From: an uncultured Eubacteriales bacterium | Lineage (GTDB): Bacteria > Bacillota > Clostridia > Oscillospirales > CAG-272 | DNA: 64,000 bases | Reading direction: 5' to 3' | Assembly (NCBI GenBank): GCA_900542425.1 | Contig: UQNQ01000007.1 | Span: 1 to 64,000, forward strand | Shown here: piece by piece, positions 1 through 8,366 of the stretch | Layout of the letters: the number at the start of each line of letters is the position of its first letter | Numbering within the stretch: position 1 is the first letter of the stretch | The notes under the pieces: model-generated | The model's input: only the letters and a program-made list of their open reading frames with translations | Database searches by the model: none | What the model was told of the DNA's origin: nothing | Made by a program: the position numbers and the translations under genes

Positions 1-27
1 GTGTTTCTTTTTATCGTTCATATAAAA

Positions 28-504
28 TTATTTTTGTAGGCGGAAATCATACCCTAAATGCCATATTCCAAACAAAAAAGTAACTGTGATATATGTTACA
101 GGCTCTTTTGTAAAAGAAAAATACTTCCACAAATATGCACGGAAAATCAGTTCCTCAAAAATTGGAGTTATTAAAGCCCCGTACAGCAAAAAGAGCCAAT
201 CGTAAACCGTCGTGCTAAGCGTAATAAAAGGTGTTACCAGAAAAAGCAGTAGTACTAACACGCTGAAAACAACATACGGTTTAGATATCTTTTTAGGAAA
301 AAGATTTACTTCAGGATGTTTCTTTTGGGCAAGTAAAACCATTACCATACTGCACAGCAGCATAAATATCAGTGAATAGATTGTATCTGCCATCAGGGTG
401 TGCTCGGCAAATTGAAAAAGCAGCATCTTGCCTCCCATTCTTAAAAGTTGTATTGCCGCAAGAATGCAAACTGCAAAGCCCACTCGACCTAAATATTTTT
501 TCAT
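28..504 (-). CDS. CPBP-family intramembrane metalloprotease-like protein, C-terminally short
   Basis: Membrane protein with several hydrophobic segments and the first two CPBP (CAAX/bacteriocin-processing) signatures: an EELIFR stretch matching EExxxR, then FGIWH matching FxxxH. These motifs carry the predicted metal-binding residues of the family. The ATG at 504 is chosen because GGAGGA sits 9 bases before it, although the frame stays open for 30 more codons upstream. The protein stops only a few residues after FGIWH, so the third conserved motif and final helices of normal members are missing. It may be truncated and inactive. First gene of a same-strand cargo array; its function in processing or immunity is unknown. 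Confidence 0.7.
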   Translation of the reverse strand: MKKYLGRVGFAVCILAAIQLLRMGGKMLLFQFAEHTLMADTIYSLIFMLLCSMVMVLLAQKKHPEVNLFPKKISKPYVVFSVLVLLLFLVTPFITLSTTVYDWLFLLYGALITPIFEELIFRAYLWKYFSFTKEPVTYITVTFLFGIWHLGYDFRLQK

Positions 505-593
505 TATCTGCACTTTCCTCCTTCCTTCATTTATTGTATTGATCTTTATTGTCCATCGCTTATTTTTCTTTCGATTCCATATATAATATTCCA

Positions 594-887
594 CTAACTC
601 TTAAATCTGACAAGCTGTCCATCTATGTATCCAAAGTAATATACAATTACACAGAAAATGATAATACAGGCTAGACATAAAACCGTTGTGATCAGCTTGT
701 TTTTTACTGTTTTATTGATTGTATTACAGTACATGGTAATCAGCCAAACATTCGACGCAAAAAACAAAATATATACCCAACTGGAGCGAAGGGACATTGA
801 GACACTTGAGAGTGCATAAGTAATAATAATAAAGTTAACGGATTCAACGATAATTTCAACACCCTTTTTGCATTTCTCTTTCATCAT
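594..887 (-). CDS. Small membrane protein of unknown function
   Basis: About 97 residues with a short basic N-terminus (MMKEKCKKG) and three hydrophobic segments, the last being a run of Ile, Cys and Val before YYFGYIDG. I recognise no family. AGGAG lies 5 bases before the ATG at 887 (8 before the adjacent ATG at 884), so this start is preferred to the longer reading from 902. It sits just downstream of the YolD gene, the two ends nearly touching, so it may be cotranscribed with the polymerase pair. Confidence 0.55.
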   Translation of the reverse strand: MMKEKCKKGVEIIVESVNFIIITYALSSVSMSLRSSWVYILFFASNVWLITMYCNTINKTVKNKLITTVLCLACIIIFCVIVYYFGYIDGQLVRFKS

Positions 888-898
888 TAACACTCCTC

Positions 899-1309
899 TC
901 AATTGCTGATTTCTATGGAAAATATATCAGATAATGGGATCTTTGACCCATCTGTAAAATAAATGGCTTGCTCTATCTCGTCAATCCTTTTTATCTCCTT
1001 GCTGACTGTAATATAGGCTCCGCCTTCTTTACACTTATCCGGCTCAAAATACGTAACCATGACCTGCGGGTGCTGTGAAATATGGTCTGATAACTCCAGC
1101 AGTGTTCGGTTGAGTTCTTCCAGTTCATACTCTCCCAGTTCCACTTTTTTATCGGTCAGACGTGCCGTTTCCTTAATAGCAGCATCATAGCCCGTTAAGG
1201 CTGCGAACGGAGAAAACTGAGCTGCCCGATCCAGTCTGGACATATGGGGATGCGTAAGCGAAACATGATGGGGGAGGTTAATGATATCGTCATATTTTTT
1301 ATTACTCAC
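899..1309 (-). CDS. YolD-like protein
   Basis: 136 residues. The N-terminal half has the YolD-like pattern MSRLDRAAQFSPFAALTGYD, followed by a C-terminal beta-rich part typical of the family. YolD-like proteins are regularly encoded beside UmuC/DinB-like polymerases on plasmids and ICEs and are thought to be UmuD-like accessory factors. The start is GTG at 1309, with GGAGGG 8 bases upstream inside the preceding polymerase gene. Its GTGA overlaps the polymerase stop codon, so translation is probably coupled. Confidence 0.85.
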   Translation of the reverse strand: MSNKKYDDIINLPHHVSLTHPHMSRLDRAAQFSPFAALTGYDAAIKETARLTDKKVELGEYELEELNRTLLELSDHISQHPQVMVTYFEPDKCKEGGAYITVSKEIKRIDEIEQAIYFTDGSKIPLSDIFSIEISN

Positions 1310-2829
1310 GCCTTATGCCCTCCAATCTGACTGTTTCTATCTTTAGCCGTGGCACCTTCCTGCAAATTCATTCCCTTTAAAATCGCATTCTTCCCAAACT
1401 TATGCTTAATATCAAGCATAGCTTTTTGCATTCTTTTTTCTCGTTCCAGTTCCGTCTGTTCTTCTCTTTGCCGGGCTTCCTCCGCTTCATAATCCGTAAA
1501 CAGATCGAGCTGCTGGTACTCATCCTTTCGTTGTGCCGCTTTCTCATCTATTACTCGATTCGCAGTAATGGTAATTCTACGCACCAGAAGCTTTGGATCA
1601 ACAATGCGGTCAAACAGATTCATTATTGCTTCCGTAATCAGCTTGGTAGAAGACAGATATCGATCTAAGTTTGCCGTCCCGTGTGCATGCTTGGGAATGG
1701 ATCTGCCATATTGGTCTGTGGTAACAGGACCATGATATTGTTTTCTTCGTTCCGGATCGCTCAGGTTCTCAATATCATAGCCTATTGTCAGTGTCAGCTG
1801 GTTTGTGACAAGGTTCTTTTCTACCAGATCCAAGACCAAAAGCTCCGTCATTTCACGCACTACCAGCTTTGCCTTCTCGAATTCATATGGACTCTGCAGC
1901 ACCTGCCCAGACCCGATACTATTCGACTCCGGCTTGTACGCTTTGATATCCGCTATTGTACATGGTTCCCACCCCCATGCATGATCAATCAATAGCTCTG
2001 CGTTAATGCCAAATAACTTATAAAGAAGATCTTCATTGTAGTAGTCACCAGGTTTCCCAAGAGAACACCGCGCGACATCTCCCATGGTATATATCCCGCA
2101 CGATTCCAATTTCTTCGCGTATCCTTTTCCTACACGCCAGAAGCTTGTTAAAGGACGATGTGACCACAATTTTCGACGGTAACTCATTTCGTCCAGCTCT
2201 GCAATACGCACACCGTTTTCATCCGGTGGAATATGCTTTGCTTCAATATCCATCGCAACCTTACACAGATATAGATTGGTACCGATTCCTGCAGTAGCGG
2301 TAATTCCTGTTGTTTTAAGCACATCCAAAATAATTCTCATTGCGAGTTCTCTGGCGGTTAATCCATATGTTTTTAGATAATGAGTCACATCCATAAAAAC
2401 CTCGTCAATGGAATAGACATGGATATCCTCCGGCGCAATATGTTTCAAATAGACATTATAAATCTGCGTGCTGATTTCCATGTATTTTGCCATCTGAGGA
2501 GACGCTACAATATAATCCACTGCCAGTTCCGGATGTGACTGCAGTTCAGCAAAGTGATAGGAGGATCCGGTGAATTTTCTTCCGGGAGCTTTGCGTTGGC
2601 GTTCCGCATTTACATTCTTAATCTTTTGAACGACCTCAAACAACCGAGGACGCCCGGGTATACCAAATGTCTTTAACGAAGGAGAAACCGCAAGACAGAT
2701 TGTTTTTTCAGTTCGGCTCTGATCCGCAACTACAAGGTTAGTCGTCATTGGGTCCAACCCACGCTCCATGCACTCAACTGAAGCATAAAAAGATTTTAGA
2801 TCTATTGCAAGATAGGTTTTATTTTCCAT
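1306..2829 (-). CDS. Y-family error-prone DNA polymerase (UmuC/DinB-like)
   Basis: 507-residue translesion polymerase. Visible motifs are the N-terminal catalytic block AIDLKSFYASVE (first metal-binding Asp and the aromatic steric-gate region), the YSIDEVFMD block with the Asp-Glu pair, a helix-hairpin-helix region around GVGKGYAKKLESCGI-like residues, and a little-finger domain. The C-terminus is charged (QREEQTELEREKRMQ). Slightly longer than many chromosomal UmuC proteins, as is common on mobile elements. It is cotranscribed with the overlapping YolD gene. Expected role is bypass synthesis on damaged DNA and mutagenesis, perhaps helping replication of the transferred strand; that last point is inference. 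Confidence 0.92.
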   Translation of the reverse strand: MENKTYLAIDLKSFYASVECMERGLDPMTTNLVVADQSRTEKTICLAVSPSLKTFGIPGRPRLFEVVQKIKNVNAERQRKAPGRKFTGSSYHFAELQSHPELAVDYIVASPQMAKYMEISTQIYNVYLKHIAPEDIHVYSIDEVFMDVTHYLKTYGLTARELAMRIILDVLKTTGITATAGIGTNLYLCKVAMDIEAKHIPPDENGVRIAELDEMSYRRKLWSHRPLTSFWRVGKGYAKKLESCGIYTMGDVARCSLGKPGDYYNEDLLYKLFGINAELLIDHAWGWEPCTIADIKAYKPESNSIGSGQVLQSPYEFEKAKLVVREMTELLVLDLVEKNLVTNQLTLTIGYDIENLSDPERRKQYHGPVTTDQYGRSIPKHAHGTANLDRYLSSTKLITEAIMNLFDRIVDPKLLVRRITITANRVIDEKAAQRKDEYQQLDLFTDYEAEEARQREEQTELEREKRMQKAMLDIKHKFGKNAILKGMNLQEGATAKDRNSQIGGHKA

Positions 2830-2872
2830 GCTTCAGTCAGCTCCTCTCACTTTTTTTAGATTAAAACAAGTA

Positions 2873-3328
2873 TCATAGAATATTGTCTGCAGAAATTCTC
2901 ACATTATGAAGCAGTCGATTCATATCCTGTTGACTGGGATGGTTTTTCGCAATCCCGCCAATCTTTCCGAATGGTCCATATGTATCGTAACCTCTGCAAT
3001 GAAAAGCAGAAATATAATTGGCATTGTTTTCACGCAGGATTTTTTCTGAAGATTTAGCGTAATTCCTATAGGGTATCCCACAGGTATACAACACAATAAC
3101 ATTCTTTCCTTCAAATGATGTTGCCTTCATGTATTCCAGAAGAACTTTATGGAATGAACCAAAATAAATTCCCGAGGCCAGTATGATCAATTCGTACTGC
3201 TCGATGGATGGGTTCCTGTTTTTTAATAGATCAATTACATCCGCATCAATAGCAGACGCAATATAGTTCACGACCTTTTCTGTGTTCTTATGATGTACCG
3301 ACGCATAAAGGATGACAGCTTTTTTCAT
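2873..3328 (-). CDS. Flavodoxin-like protein
   Basis: 151 residues beginning MKKAVILYASVHHKNTEKV, an FMN phosphate-loop-like start of the flavodoxin fold, then a central strand IILASGIYFGSFHK matching the second FMN-binding loop. Probable small cytosolic electron carrier or flavin-dependent quinone-type reductase; the partner is unknown. AAAGGAG precedes the ATG by a short spacer. A second flavodoxin-like gene lies about 2.4 kb away at 5750-6286, so the cargo zone encodes two. Confidence 0.75.
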   Translation of the reverse strand: MKKAVILYASVHHKNTEKVVNYIASAIDADVIDLLKNRNPSIEQYELIILASGIYFGSFHKVLLEYMKATSFEGKNVIVLYTCGIPYRNYAKSSEKILRENNANYISAFHCRGYDTYGPFGKIGGIAKNHPSQQDMNRLLHNVRISADNIL

Positions 3329-3345
3329 TAAATAAAGTCTCCTTT

Positions 3346-4317
3346 TTATTTTTCAAAATTCGAACAGCGTTTGCGCAGCATGCGATGATAAGACGGATCC
3401 TGCGGTTTAGCATGCGTGATCACTTCAAGCTTTCCTTCTTTGATAAACTGCTCTATTCTTAAAGCGATCAAACCGTCGCTGATTCCAAGAGAATACTTTC
3501 CAAGTACTTTCCCAATCAGCACTGCTTCCATGAACTCATCTTCTTGGGCTTCCAGCTCCCGAAGAATAAATGCATCATAGAATGTGTCCGGCACACTAAC
3601 AAGTTGACGGTTCACAACCGCCCGCAAAGTTGCATTTTCTCGTTTCAACTGTTCCCAGCGGAAAGATAATGCATGCATATAATTCGCAGGTACTTTCTCA
3701 CCTGATTTCGCCAGATTACCCCACTGATGAGGCGATACCTCACCCCATCCGGAATAGATGACCACTGTTTTATCCGGCATCACATGAAAATCCGGAAGTT
3801 TTACATAGGTTATATCCAAATTATTATAGCCAATGGGCTTCAACTGATCGATAAGCCAACAAAATCCGCAGGCCTCATCCGGGAGATCGCTTGACCAAAC
3901 TCGGATGGCTTCTCCTTCCTGAGCACGGATTAGCAAATTATCGAGGCTTTTACGGGCAGTTTCCTGCATTTCCTCTGCAGCTTCCTTTTCTTCATCAGGA
4001 TAAAAGCTGACAAGATTTTGAAGTGTTTCTTCCCGTTGTTTTCCAATTTCATCTTCTGTGATGCTTCCTATACTCAAAGCAAGCGGAAAACTGAGAATAT
4101 CTTTACGTTCAACATCAAGTGGAATTGCATTCTCCCAGTTGAGTCTTTCCCTTTCTTCGGATTCCCTAAGCATTTTTTCAATTTCATCCTGATTTGGAAT
4201 CTCACTGTCTCCCTCAGTATTCATGATAATGGCAGAACTGACTCCGCCAATATAGTTTTTTCCTGCGGCAACAGAAAGAGATCCAGCTGCACTTTCGCTG
4301 AATACAACTTCTATCAT
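3346..4317 (-). CDS. DUF1835/DUF3658 domain protein
   Basis: 323 residues. The N-terminus MIEVVFSESAAGSLSVA is typical of DUF1835. The middle has IRVWSSDLPDEACGFCWLI, and the C-terminal part with SDGLIALRIEQFIKEGKLEV resembles DUF3658, a helical module usually found with DUF1835. Biochemical role unknown. AAGGAG lies 6-7 bases before the ATG. It lies between the flavodoxin and acetyltransferase genes on the same strand with short gaps, so it is probably part of the same cargo cassette row. Confidence 0.75.
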   Translation of the reverse strand: MIEVVFSESAAGSLSVAAGKNYIGGVSSAIIMNTEGDSEIPNQDEIEKMLRESEERERLNWENAIPLDVERKDILSFPLALSIGSITEDEIGKQREETLQNLVSFYPDEEKEAAEEMQETARKSLDNLLIRAQEGEAIRVWSSDLPDEACGFCWLIDQLKPIGYNNLDITYVKLPDFHVMPDKTVVIYSGWGEVSPHQWGNLAKSGEKVPANYMHALSFRWEQLKRENATLRAVVNRQLVSVPDTFYDAFILRELEAQEDEFMEAVLIGKVLGKYSLGISDGLIALRIEQFIKEGKLEVITHAKPQDPSYHRMLRKRCSNFEK

Positions 4318-4359
4318 ATTTTTCTCCTTTACCTCAGTCGGAAATAGCTTAATAAAGCA

Positions 4360-4809
4360 TCAGACGGATAAGTTCTTTTGCAGATAAACCATATCCATCA
4401 GTTGCATACCGTCTTCATAGATGGGATGATCGTAATGATCTATAAAAAAGTTTTTAATCCTATGGGAACGGTGGAATCCACATGCTTCATAAAACAACAC
4501 TGTAGACGGAACATCTCCCGTCCCCACTTGTAAAATAGAATATTGTGTGCTGTAAGTCTTTTCTAAAAAGGTAATAAGCGCTTTTCCATATCCATGCCCC
4601 TGATGCTCTGGGTCCGTTGCAATATTTTTGATTTCCAGTATACCGTCGCCTTCATCGGTGACGACGCATTCGCTTTTTATACCATCATCCTCCAGCACAT
4701 ACATAATACCTCTATCCAGATAGCGGTCAATCATATTTTCCTGTTCATCCGCCAATAACAGCAGAGATAAGTATTGCTTTTTGTTGTTTTTTACTTCTCT
4801 GATTTCCAC
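4360..4809 (-). CDS. GNAT-family N-acetyltransferase
   Basis: About 149 residues of the GNAT fold. The acetyl-CoA pyrophosphate loop is visible as HQGHGYGKALITF (Q/RxxGxG/A), followed by YEACGFHRSHRI in motif B. The substrate is unknown; members acetylate small molecules, antibiotics or protein amines. The GTG at 4809 (MEIREVKNNKKQYL) is preferred because AGGTG is suitably placed and family members start here; the frame can also start at GTG 4818. One of two GNAT genes in the cargo zone. Confidence 0.8.
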   Translation of the reverse strand: MEIREVKNNKKQYLSLLLLADEQENMIDRYLDRGIMYVLEDDGIKSECVVTDEGDGILEIKNIATDPEHQGHGYGKALITFLEKTYSTQYSILQVGTGDVPSTVLFYEACGFHRSHRIKNFFIDHYDHPIYEDGMQLMDMVYLQKNLSV

Positions 4810-4840
4810 GGAATGCACCTACACTCTTCTCTCAATCTTT

Positions 4841-5638
4841 TCACACTGGTCTCTTTTGAAACACGTCTACTACGTGGCTAGATACGCCCAGAAAGTCCTC
4901 TCGTTCACAGGTAGAGAAATGGTACTTCAAATATGTCTGGAACATTTCATCGTCCATAGCATCAATGGGCTCTCGTAATAGCAGCGCACATCCATCTGTA
5001 GCCACATAGTGAAGACGTGTCACCGGGAATGCAGCCATTAGATGATCAATGTCCTCTTTGCGAACAAGTTCAAAGAGATCTTTGGGCTCAGATTTGGTTG
5101 CAAATGTGTCAGCATCTATCAATCCGTCCCGAATATATTCCAGAACATTTATATTTCCTCGATGGAATCCCTCGTCAAGAAGACAGCCGTCTGAAATAAC
5201 ATAAGCAGCAAAAATAATTCCGCCTGGTTTTGTAACTCGAATCGCCTCGCGTATTGCCTGATGTTTATCCTCTTCTCTGTAAAGATGGTATAGAGGACCC
5301 AATAGCAAAGTAATGTCATACTGGTTGTCAGCAAATTCGGATAAATCCATAGCATTTCCCTGCCGAATGGTAATTGTTTCATTTGGCAGGGTGTTTTTTT
5401 GAAAGACCTCAATGTTGTGCTCTACCAGTTCCACAGAATCGACTACATAACCTTTTCGTGCCAAAGCATGTGAATACCGTCCTGTACCGGCGCCAATTTC
5501 AATGATTTTGCAGCCTGGTTTCAAATACCGTTCAATATAGCGCATAGTAGTCAAAAACTCCACGGTACCATGTTTTGGTACTAATCGGTTATCTTCATCA
5601 TAGTGATTGTAAAAATCAACAATATATGTTGTGTCCAT
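4841..5638 (-). CDS. Class I SAM-dependent methyltransferase
   Basis: 265 residues with the Rossmann-fold SAM site IIEIGAGTGRYSHALA (motif I, ExGxGxG), an acidic VELVEHN strand end, the NQYDITLLLGPLYHL motif, and TKPGGIIFAAYV after it. Family members methylate small molecules, RNA bases or antibiotics; the substrate cannot be read from sequence. GAGGAAGAGGG precedes the ATG at 5638. It stands alone between acetyltransferase and flavodoxin genes with its own ribosome binding site. A 111-base gap upstream (5639-5749) shows no recognisable element. Confidence 0.88.
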   Translation of the reverse strand: MDTTYIVDFYNHYDEDNRLVPKHGTVEFLTTMRYIERYLKPGCKIIEIGAGTGRYSHALARKGYVVDSVELVEHNIEVFQKNTLPNETITIRQGNAMDLSEFADNQYDITLLLGPLYHLYREEDKHQAIREAIRVTKPGGIIFAAYVISDGCLLDEGFHRGNINVLEYIRDGLIDADTFATKSEPKDLFELVRKEDIDHLMAAFPVTRLHYVATDGCALLLREPIDAMDDEMFQTYLKYHFSTCEREDFLGVSSHVVDVFQKRPV

Positions 5639-5749
5639 AGCTAAACCCTCTTCCTCTAAATCTGAAATAAACTGTGCCTGTTATTTTCTCAGATACATCC
5701 AAACAAGCAACTTAATTTATGTTTTTGTTTTCCAAATTCATTCAAATAA

Positions 5750-6286
5750 TTACTCGGATCCATTCACTATCCATTCGCAAATTGGCTTTAAAGAATCAAA
5801 ATCGACAAAGTTCACCTGTTGATTATATGAGTCAAGAAAGACTTTATCTTCTTCAGTCAGCTGCTTGGGATCCTTCTTTTTAGCGGTTTGATAAAGAAGG
5901 GACATCATTGTTCTGTGCAGCAAAGTAAGATTCCGATAGTTTATTCCACCTCGCAGGTGAAAAAATTTTGTCTTTATGTATTGATCATGAGCCAGCTGCG
6001 AACGAAGTGAATGGAGGATCTTCTCAACATTAACAGGATCGTTTACATCCGCCAGGCCCACAGTGACAACCGTAAGATCTGCACTCTCCGGCAAATACTT
6101 CATGGTTGTTTTGAGACCTTTTACTCCGCCGGCATACAAGCCTCCGATGTAAATTACCGACTCCACGTCCAGCCTATTCTTAATCTTATCATAACTAATG
6201 CATTCAATGTCTGTGAGCTGTGACAGCTTTTGTGCGTATGACTTGGCTGTCCCATATTGTGAACCAAAAATAATAAATCGTTTCAA
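5750..6286 (-). CDS. Flavodoxin-domain protein
   Basis: 178 residues beginning MKRFIIFGSQYGTAKSYAQKL, a clear FMN-binding phosphate loop, followed by YIGGLYAGGVKGLK in the second flavin loop and a helical C-terminal extension. Likely FMN-binding redox protein of unknown partner, related to protoporphyrinogen oxidase HemG-type flavodoxins. The start is TTG at 6286, with GGAGAGG 6 bases upstream; the nearby ATG is out of frame and gives only two codons. Second flavodoxin of the cargo zone. Confidence 0.8.
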   Translation of the reverse strand: MKRFIIFGSQYGTAKSYAQKLSQLTDIECISYDKIKNRLDVESVIYIGGLYAGGVKGLKTTMKYLPESADLTVVTVGLADVNDPVNVEKILHSLRSQLAHDQYIKTKFFHLRGGINYRNLTLLHRTMMSLLYQTAKKKDPKQLTEEDKVFLDSYNQQVNFVDFDSLKPICEWIVNGSE

Positions 6287-6335
6287 TACATACCTCTCCG
6301 TTGTTTATATTCTGCAGACTCGTTTTTTCAGGCAA

Positions 6336-6662
6336 TTAAAGGAGCTCTCTAAGTTTATCCAGAAATGCTTCTTCGCCAAATGTATTGATTTTAAAAAACA
6401 GAGCTTGACTTCCACCTGCTGTAATTGCAGAGAGATGAACAGCGTCGTCACCACATTGGAACAAGGTCACACTAAGGCTGACACGATTACTACCTAACCA
6501 GCTGTACCGTTCAAAAACACGCACACTGCAGCGCGCCCCATTGCTATAAAAATCGCTGGAATCTTCTAATGAAGCAGACATACTGCTGTTCACAATTCCT
6601 GATTCAATCCTATTAAGAATTTGATTATAATCTCCCCGAATTGTCTGTTCTAATTTTGCCAT
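6336..6662 (-). CDS. DUF6054-like protein
   Basis: 108-residue single-domain protein. Features include MAKLEQTIRGDYNQILNRIESGI, a central RCSVRVFERYSWLGSNRVSLSV strand pair and a C-terminal GEEAFLDKLRELL helix. I recognise it as resembling DUF6054, small alpha/beta proteins of unknown function in Clostridia. GAGGTGAGA lies close upstream of the ATG at 6662 and overlaps the end of the nucleotidyltransferase gene, so the two genes are probably cotranslated. Confidence 0.6.
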   Translation of the reverse strand: MAKLEQTIRGDYNQILNRIESGIVNSSMSASLEDSSDFYSNGARCSVRVFERYSWLGSNRVSLSVTLFQCGDDAVHLSAITAGGSQALFFKINTFGEEAFLDKLRELL

Positions 6663-6663
6663 T

Positions 6664-7335
6664 CTATCTCACCTCACGTATCCATTTTGATGACCAGTTA
6701 AGTAGAAGGTCGGAGAACTGGAGTGTCTCCTCAAACGAAAGTGAATTTTTCTCTTTCAGTTCTATACTGGTCCGCAATATATTCTGATCTTTTTCCTGCA
6801 GCAGCGGAAGAAGATCTGTCTTTTTCTTTTTGTAGCTGCCAGTTTGCAAAAAAGCAATGGCCTGCAGCGTAAAAACAGCTGACTTATAGAGCCCCTTTAA
6901 GATATCCGCGCTTCTCTCGTGAACCAAATTGTGGGCGCACATGTGGTAGACATTACAGGCACCAATCCGGATAGCGCGTTGGACATCCTCCTTATGTATG
7001 TTATTGATTAAATCCTGCAATGTACCCAGTATGGGAGTCGTATCGTAACAGAACTGAAACAAATCAGACGGCTCCCATGCAAGGATTTCTTGCTTTCCTG
7101 AAATAAAGCCGCATATTTTCTCTCGCTCTGGCAAGTGATCAAGGAGCATAGCATATGTCTCCAGATCGCTTGCGGATACAGTGTCCAAAATAATCACTAC
7201 ATCAATATCGCTCTGATCTCCAGCTTCTCCTCGACCATAGCTGCCCTGGAGTCCAAGAAACCAGATTCTGTCATGGAATTCATTCTGCATGACATTGATA
7301 TATTGATCCATCCATTTATCAATCGAAAAAACCAT
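6664..7335 (-). CDS. Nucleotidyltransferase-domain protein (pol-beta superfamily)
   Basis: About 223 residues. GSYGRGEAGDQSDIDVVI is the nucleotidyltransferase signature (GSxxRGxA then DxD metal ligands). The C-terminal half is helical, as in aminoglycoside adenylyltransferase-like proteins. It probably transfers an NMP to a small molecule, or is the catalytic half of a MNT/HEPN-like unit; the sequence alone does not decide. The ATG at 7335 is used because AGGAGG lies 5-6 bases before it, although the frame continues 40 codons upstream into the NTF2-like gene. That upstream gene ends at 7346. Confidence 0.82.
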   Translation of the reverse strand: MVFSIDKWMDQYINVMQNEFHDRIWFLGLQGSYGRGEAGDQSDIDVVIILDTVSASDLETYAMLLDHLPEREKICGFISGKQEILAWEPSDLFQFCYDTTPILGTLQDLINNIHKEDVQRAIRIGACNVYHMCAHNLVHERSADILKGLYKSAVFTLQAIAFLQTGSYKKKKTDLLPLLQEKDQNILRTSIELKEKNSLSFEETLQFSDLLLNWSSKWIREVR

Positions 7336-7345
7336 TTTTACCTCC

Positions 7346-7765
7346 TCAAAACCACATAGAGGCTTCATCCTGAAAGGTTGGAGTATCTCCGTCCTTATAA
7401 GGGTCATAGCGGTTGCAGTTGCACCCAAATTCTTTAAGAGATACAATTTTATCATCTACCGACCAGTGGATTAAAGACATTCCATCAAAAGCTTCTATCC
7501 GTCCATCGTCCATTTGGTTTTTGAAATACCATTCTACAACCGTTTGCTCATTTGTATGAATAAATTGCTTAATGTCCCATATAAGAACAGTTCCACGCTG
7601 ATTCCATTCATCAAACCAGTGTTTTATTTTTTTTGAGCCATGATATTCCGGTCCCCAGCTTTCTATGTACACTGCATCAAAAGAAAACAAATCCATAATT
7701 CCATGGTCTGTTTTTTTCAGCCACATATCAAACCACATCCGAATCTTTTCTTCTCTGGTATTCAT
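7346..7765 (-). CDS. NTF2-like (SnoaL-type) protein
   Basis: About 139 residues. MNTREEKIRMWFDMWL, then YIESWGPEYHGSKKIKHWFDEWN, then a strand TVVEWYFKNQMDDGRIEAFDGMSLIHW, give the cone-shaped nuclear-transport-factor-2 fold typical of small ligand-binding or polyketide-cyclase-like proteins. The catalytic role is unknown. GGAGGATATAT sits directly before the ATG at 7765, favouring it over the frame start at 7792. Located directly upstream of the nucleotidyltransferase gene. Confidence 0.75.
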   Translation of the reverse strand: MNTREEKIRMWFDMWLKKTDHGIMDLFSFDAVYIESWGPEYHGSKKIKHWFDEWNQRGTVLIWDIKQFIHTNEQTVVEWYFKNQMDDGRIEAFDGMSLIHWSVDDKIVSLKEFGCNCNRYDPYKDGDTPTFQDEASMWF

Positions 7766-7805
7766 ATATATCCTCCAATCCCGATGCAGCAAACCTCTTC
7801 GTAAT

Positions 7806-8366
7806 TTACTTCATCTCAGATTTTTTGCTTCTTACTTTTTCCCATTCCTCCAAAGTAAGCCTGGTAAAATGTTCGGTTCGAATATCGCCCAGGGGAGATT
7901 GCTTTCCTGTTTCCGTATGATGATATAGAAAACCGCATTTCTCCTGGACACGTTTTGATTTATCATTGCCGTCATAGTAACCACACCATACAGCGCTGCA
8001 ATGAAGTTCATCGAAACATCGTTCCTGAAGTCTGTGCACCGCTTCCGGAATCAATCCCTGACCCCAGTATGGTACGCCAATCCAGTAGCCAATTTCAGCT
8101 TCTTGTTCTTTCATCGGAGCGCTTCCTTTTGGGGCAAACATAATTCCCACACTGCCCACAGGTTTTCCGGTGTCTTTCAGAATAACTGCATAAGTTTCTG
8201 GTTCGGACAGAACCGTCCGGATAATTTCCAGGCTATTCTCGACGCTGGTGTGCGGCGGCCATCCAGCAATTGGCCCGATTCTGTCGTCCTGTGCGTAGCG
8301 ATATAATTCTTCTGCATCCCGTTCTTCCCATGGACGCAAAATCAATCTTCTGGTTTCTAATTGCAT
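7806..8366 (-). CDS. RimJ/RimL-type GNAT acetyltransferase
   Basis: 186 residues beginning MQLETRRLILRPWEERDAEELYRYA, the usual start of RimJ/RimL-like acetyltransferases. PYWGQGLIPEAVHRLQERCF is the acetyl-CoA loop, and the end has NDKSKRVQEKCGFLYH. It may acetylate protein N-termini or small molecules; the substrate is unknown. GAGGTG precedes the ATG, whose codon adjoins the stop of the upstream HTH gene (TAAATG), so it could be the last gene of the DUF3990/HTH operon. Confidence 0.85.
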   Translation of the reverse strand: MQLETRRLILRPWEERDAEELYRYAQDDRIGPIAGWPPHTSVENSLEIIRTVLSEPETYAVILKDTGKPVGSVGIMFAPKGSAPMKEQEAEIGYWIGVPYWGQGLIPEAVHRLQERCFDELHCSAVWCGYYDGNDKSKRVQEKCGFLYHHTETGKQSPLGDIRTEHFTRLTLEEWEKVRSKKSEMK

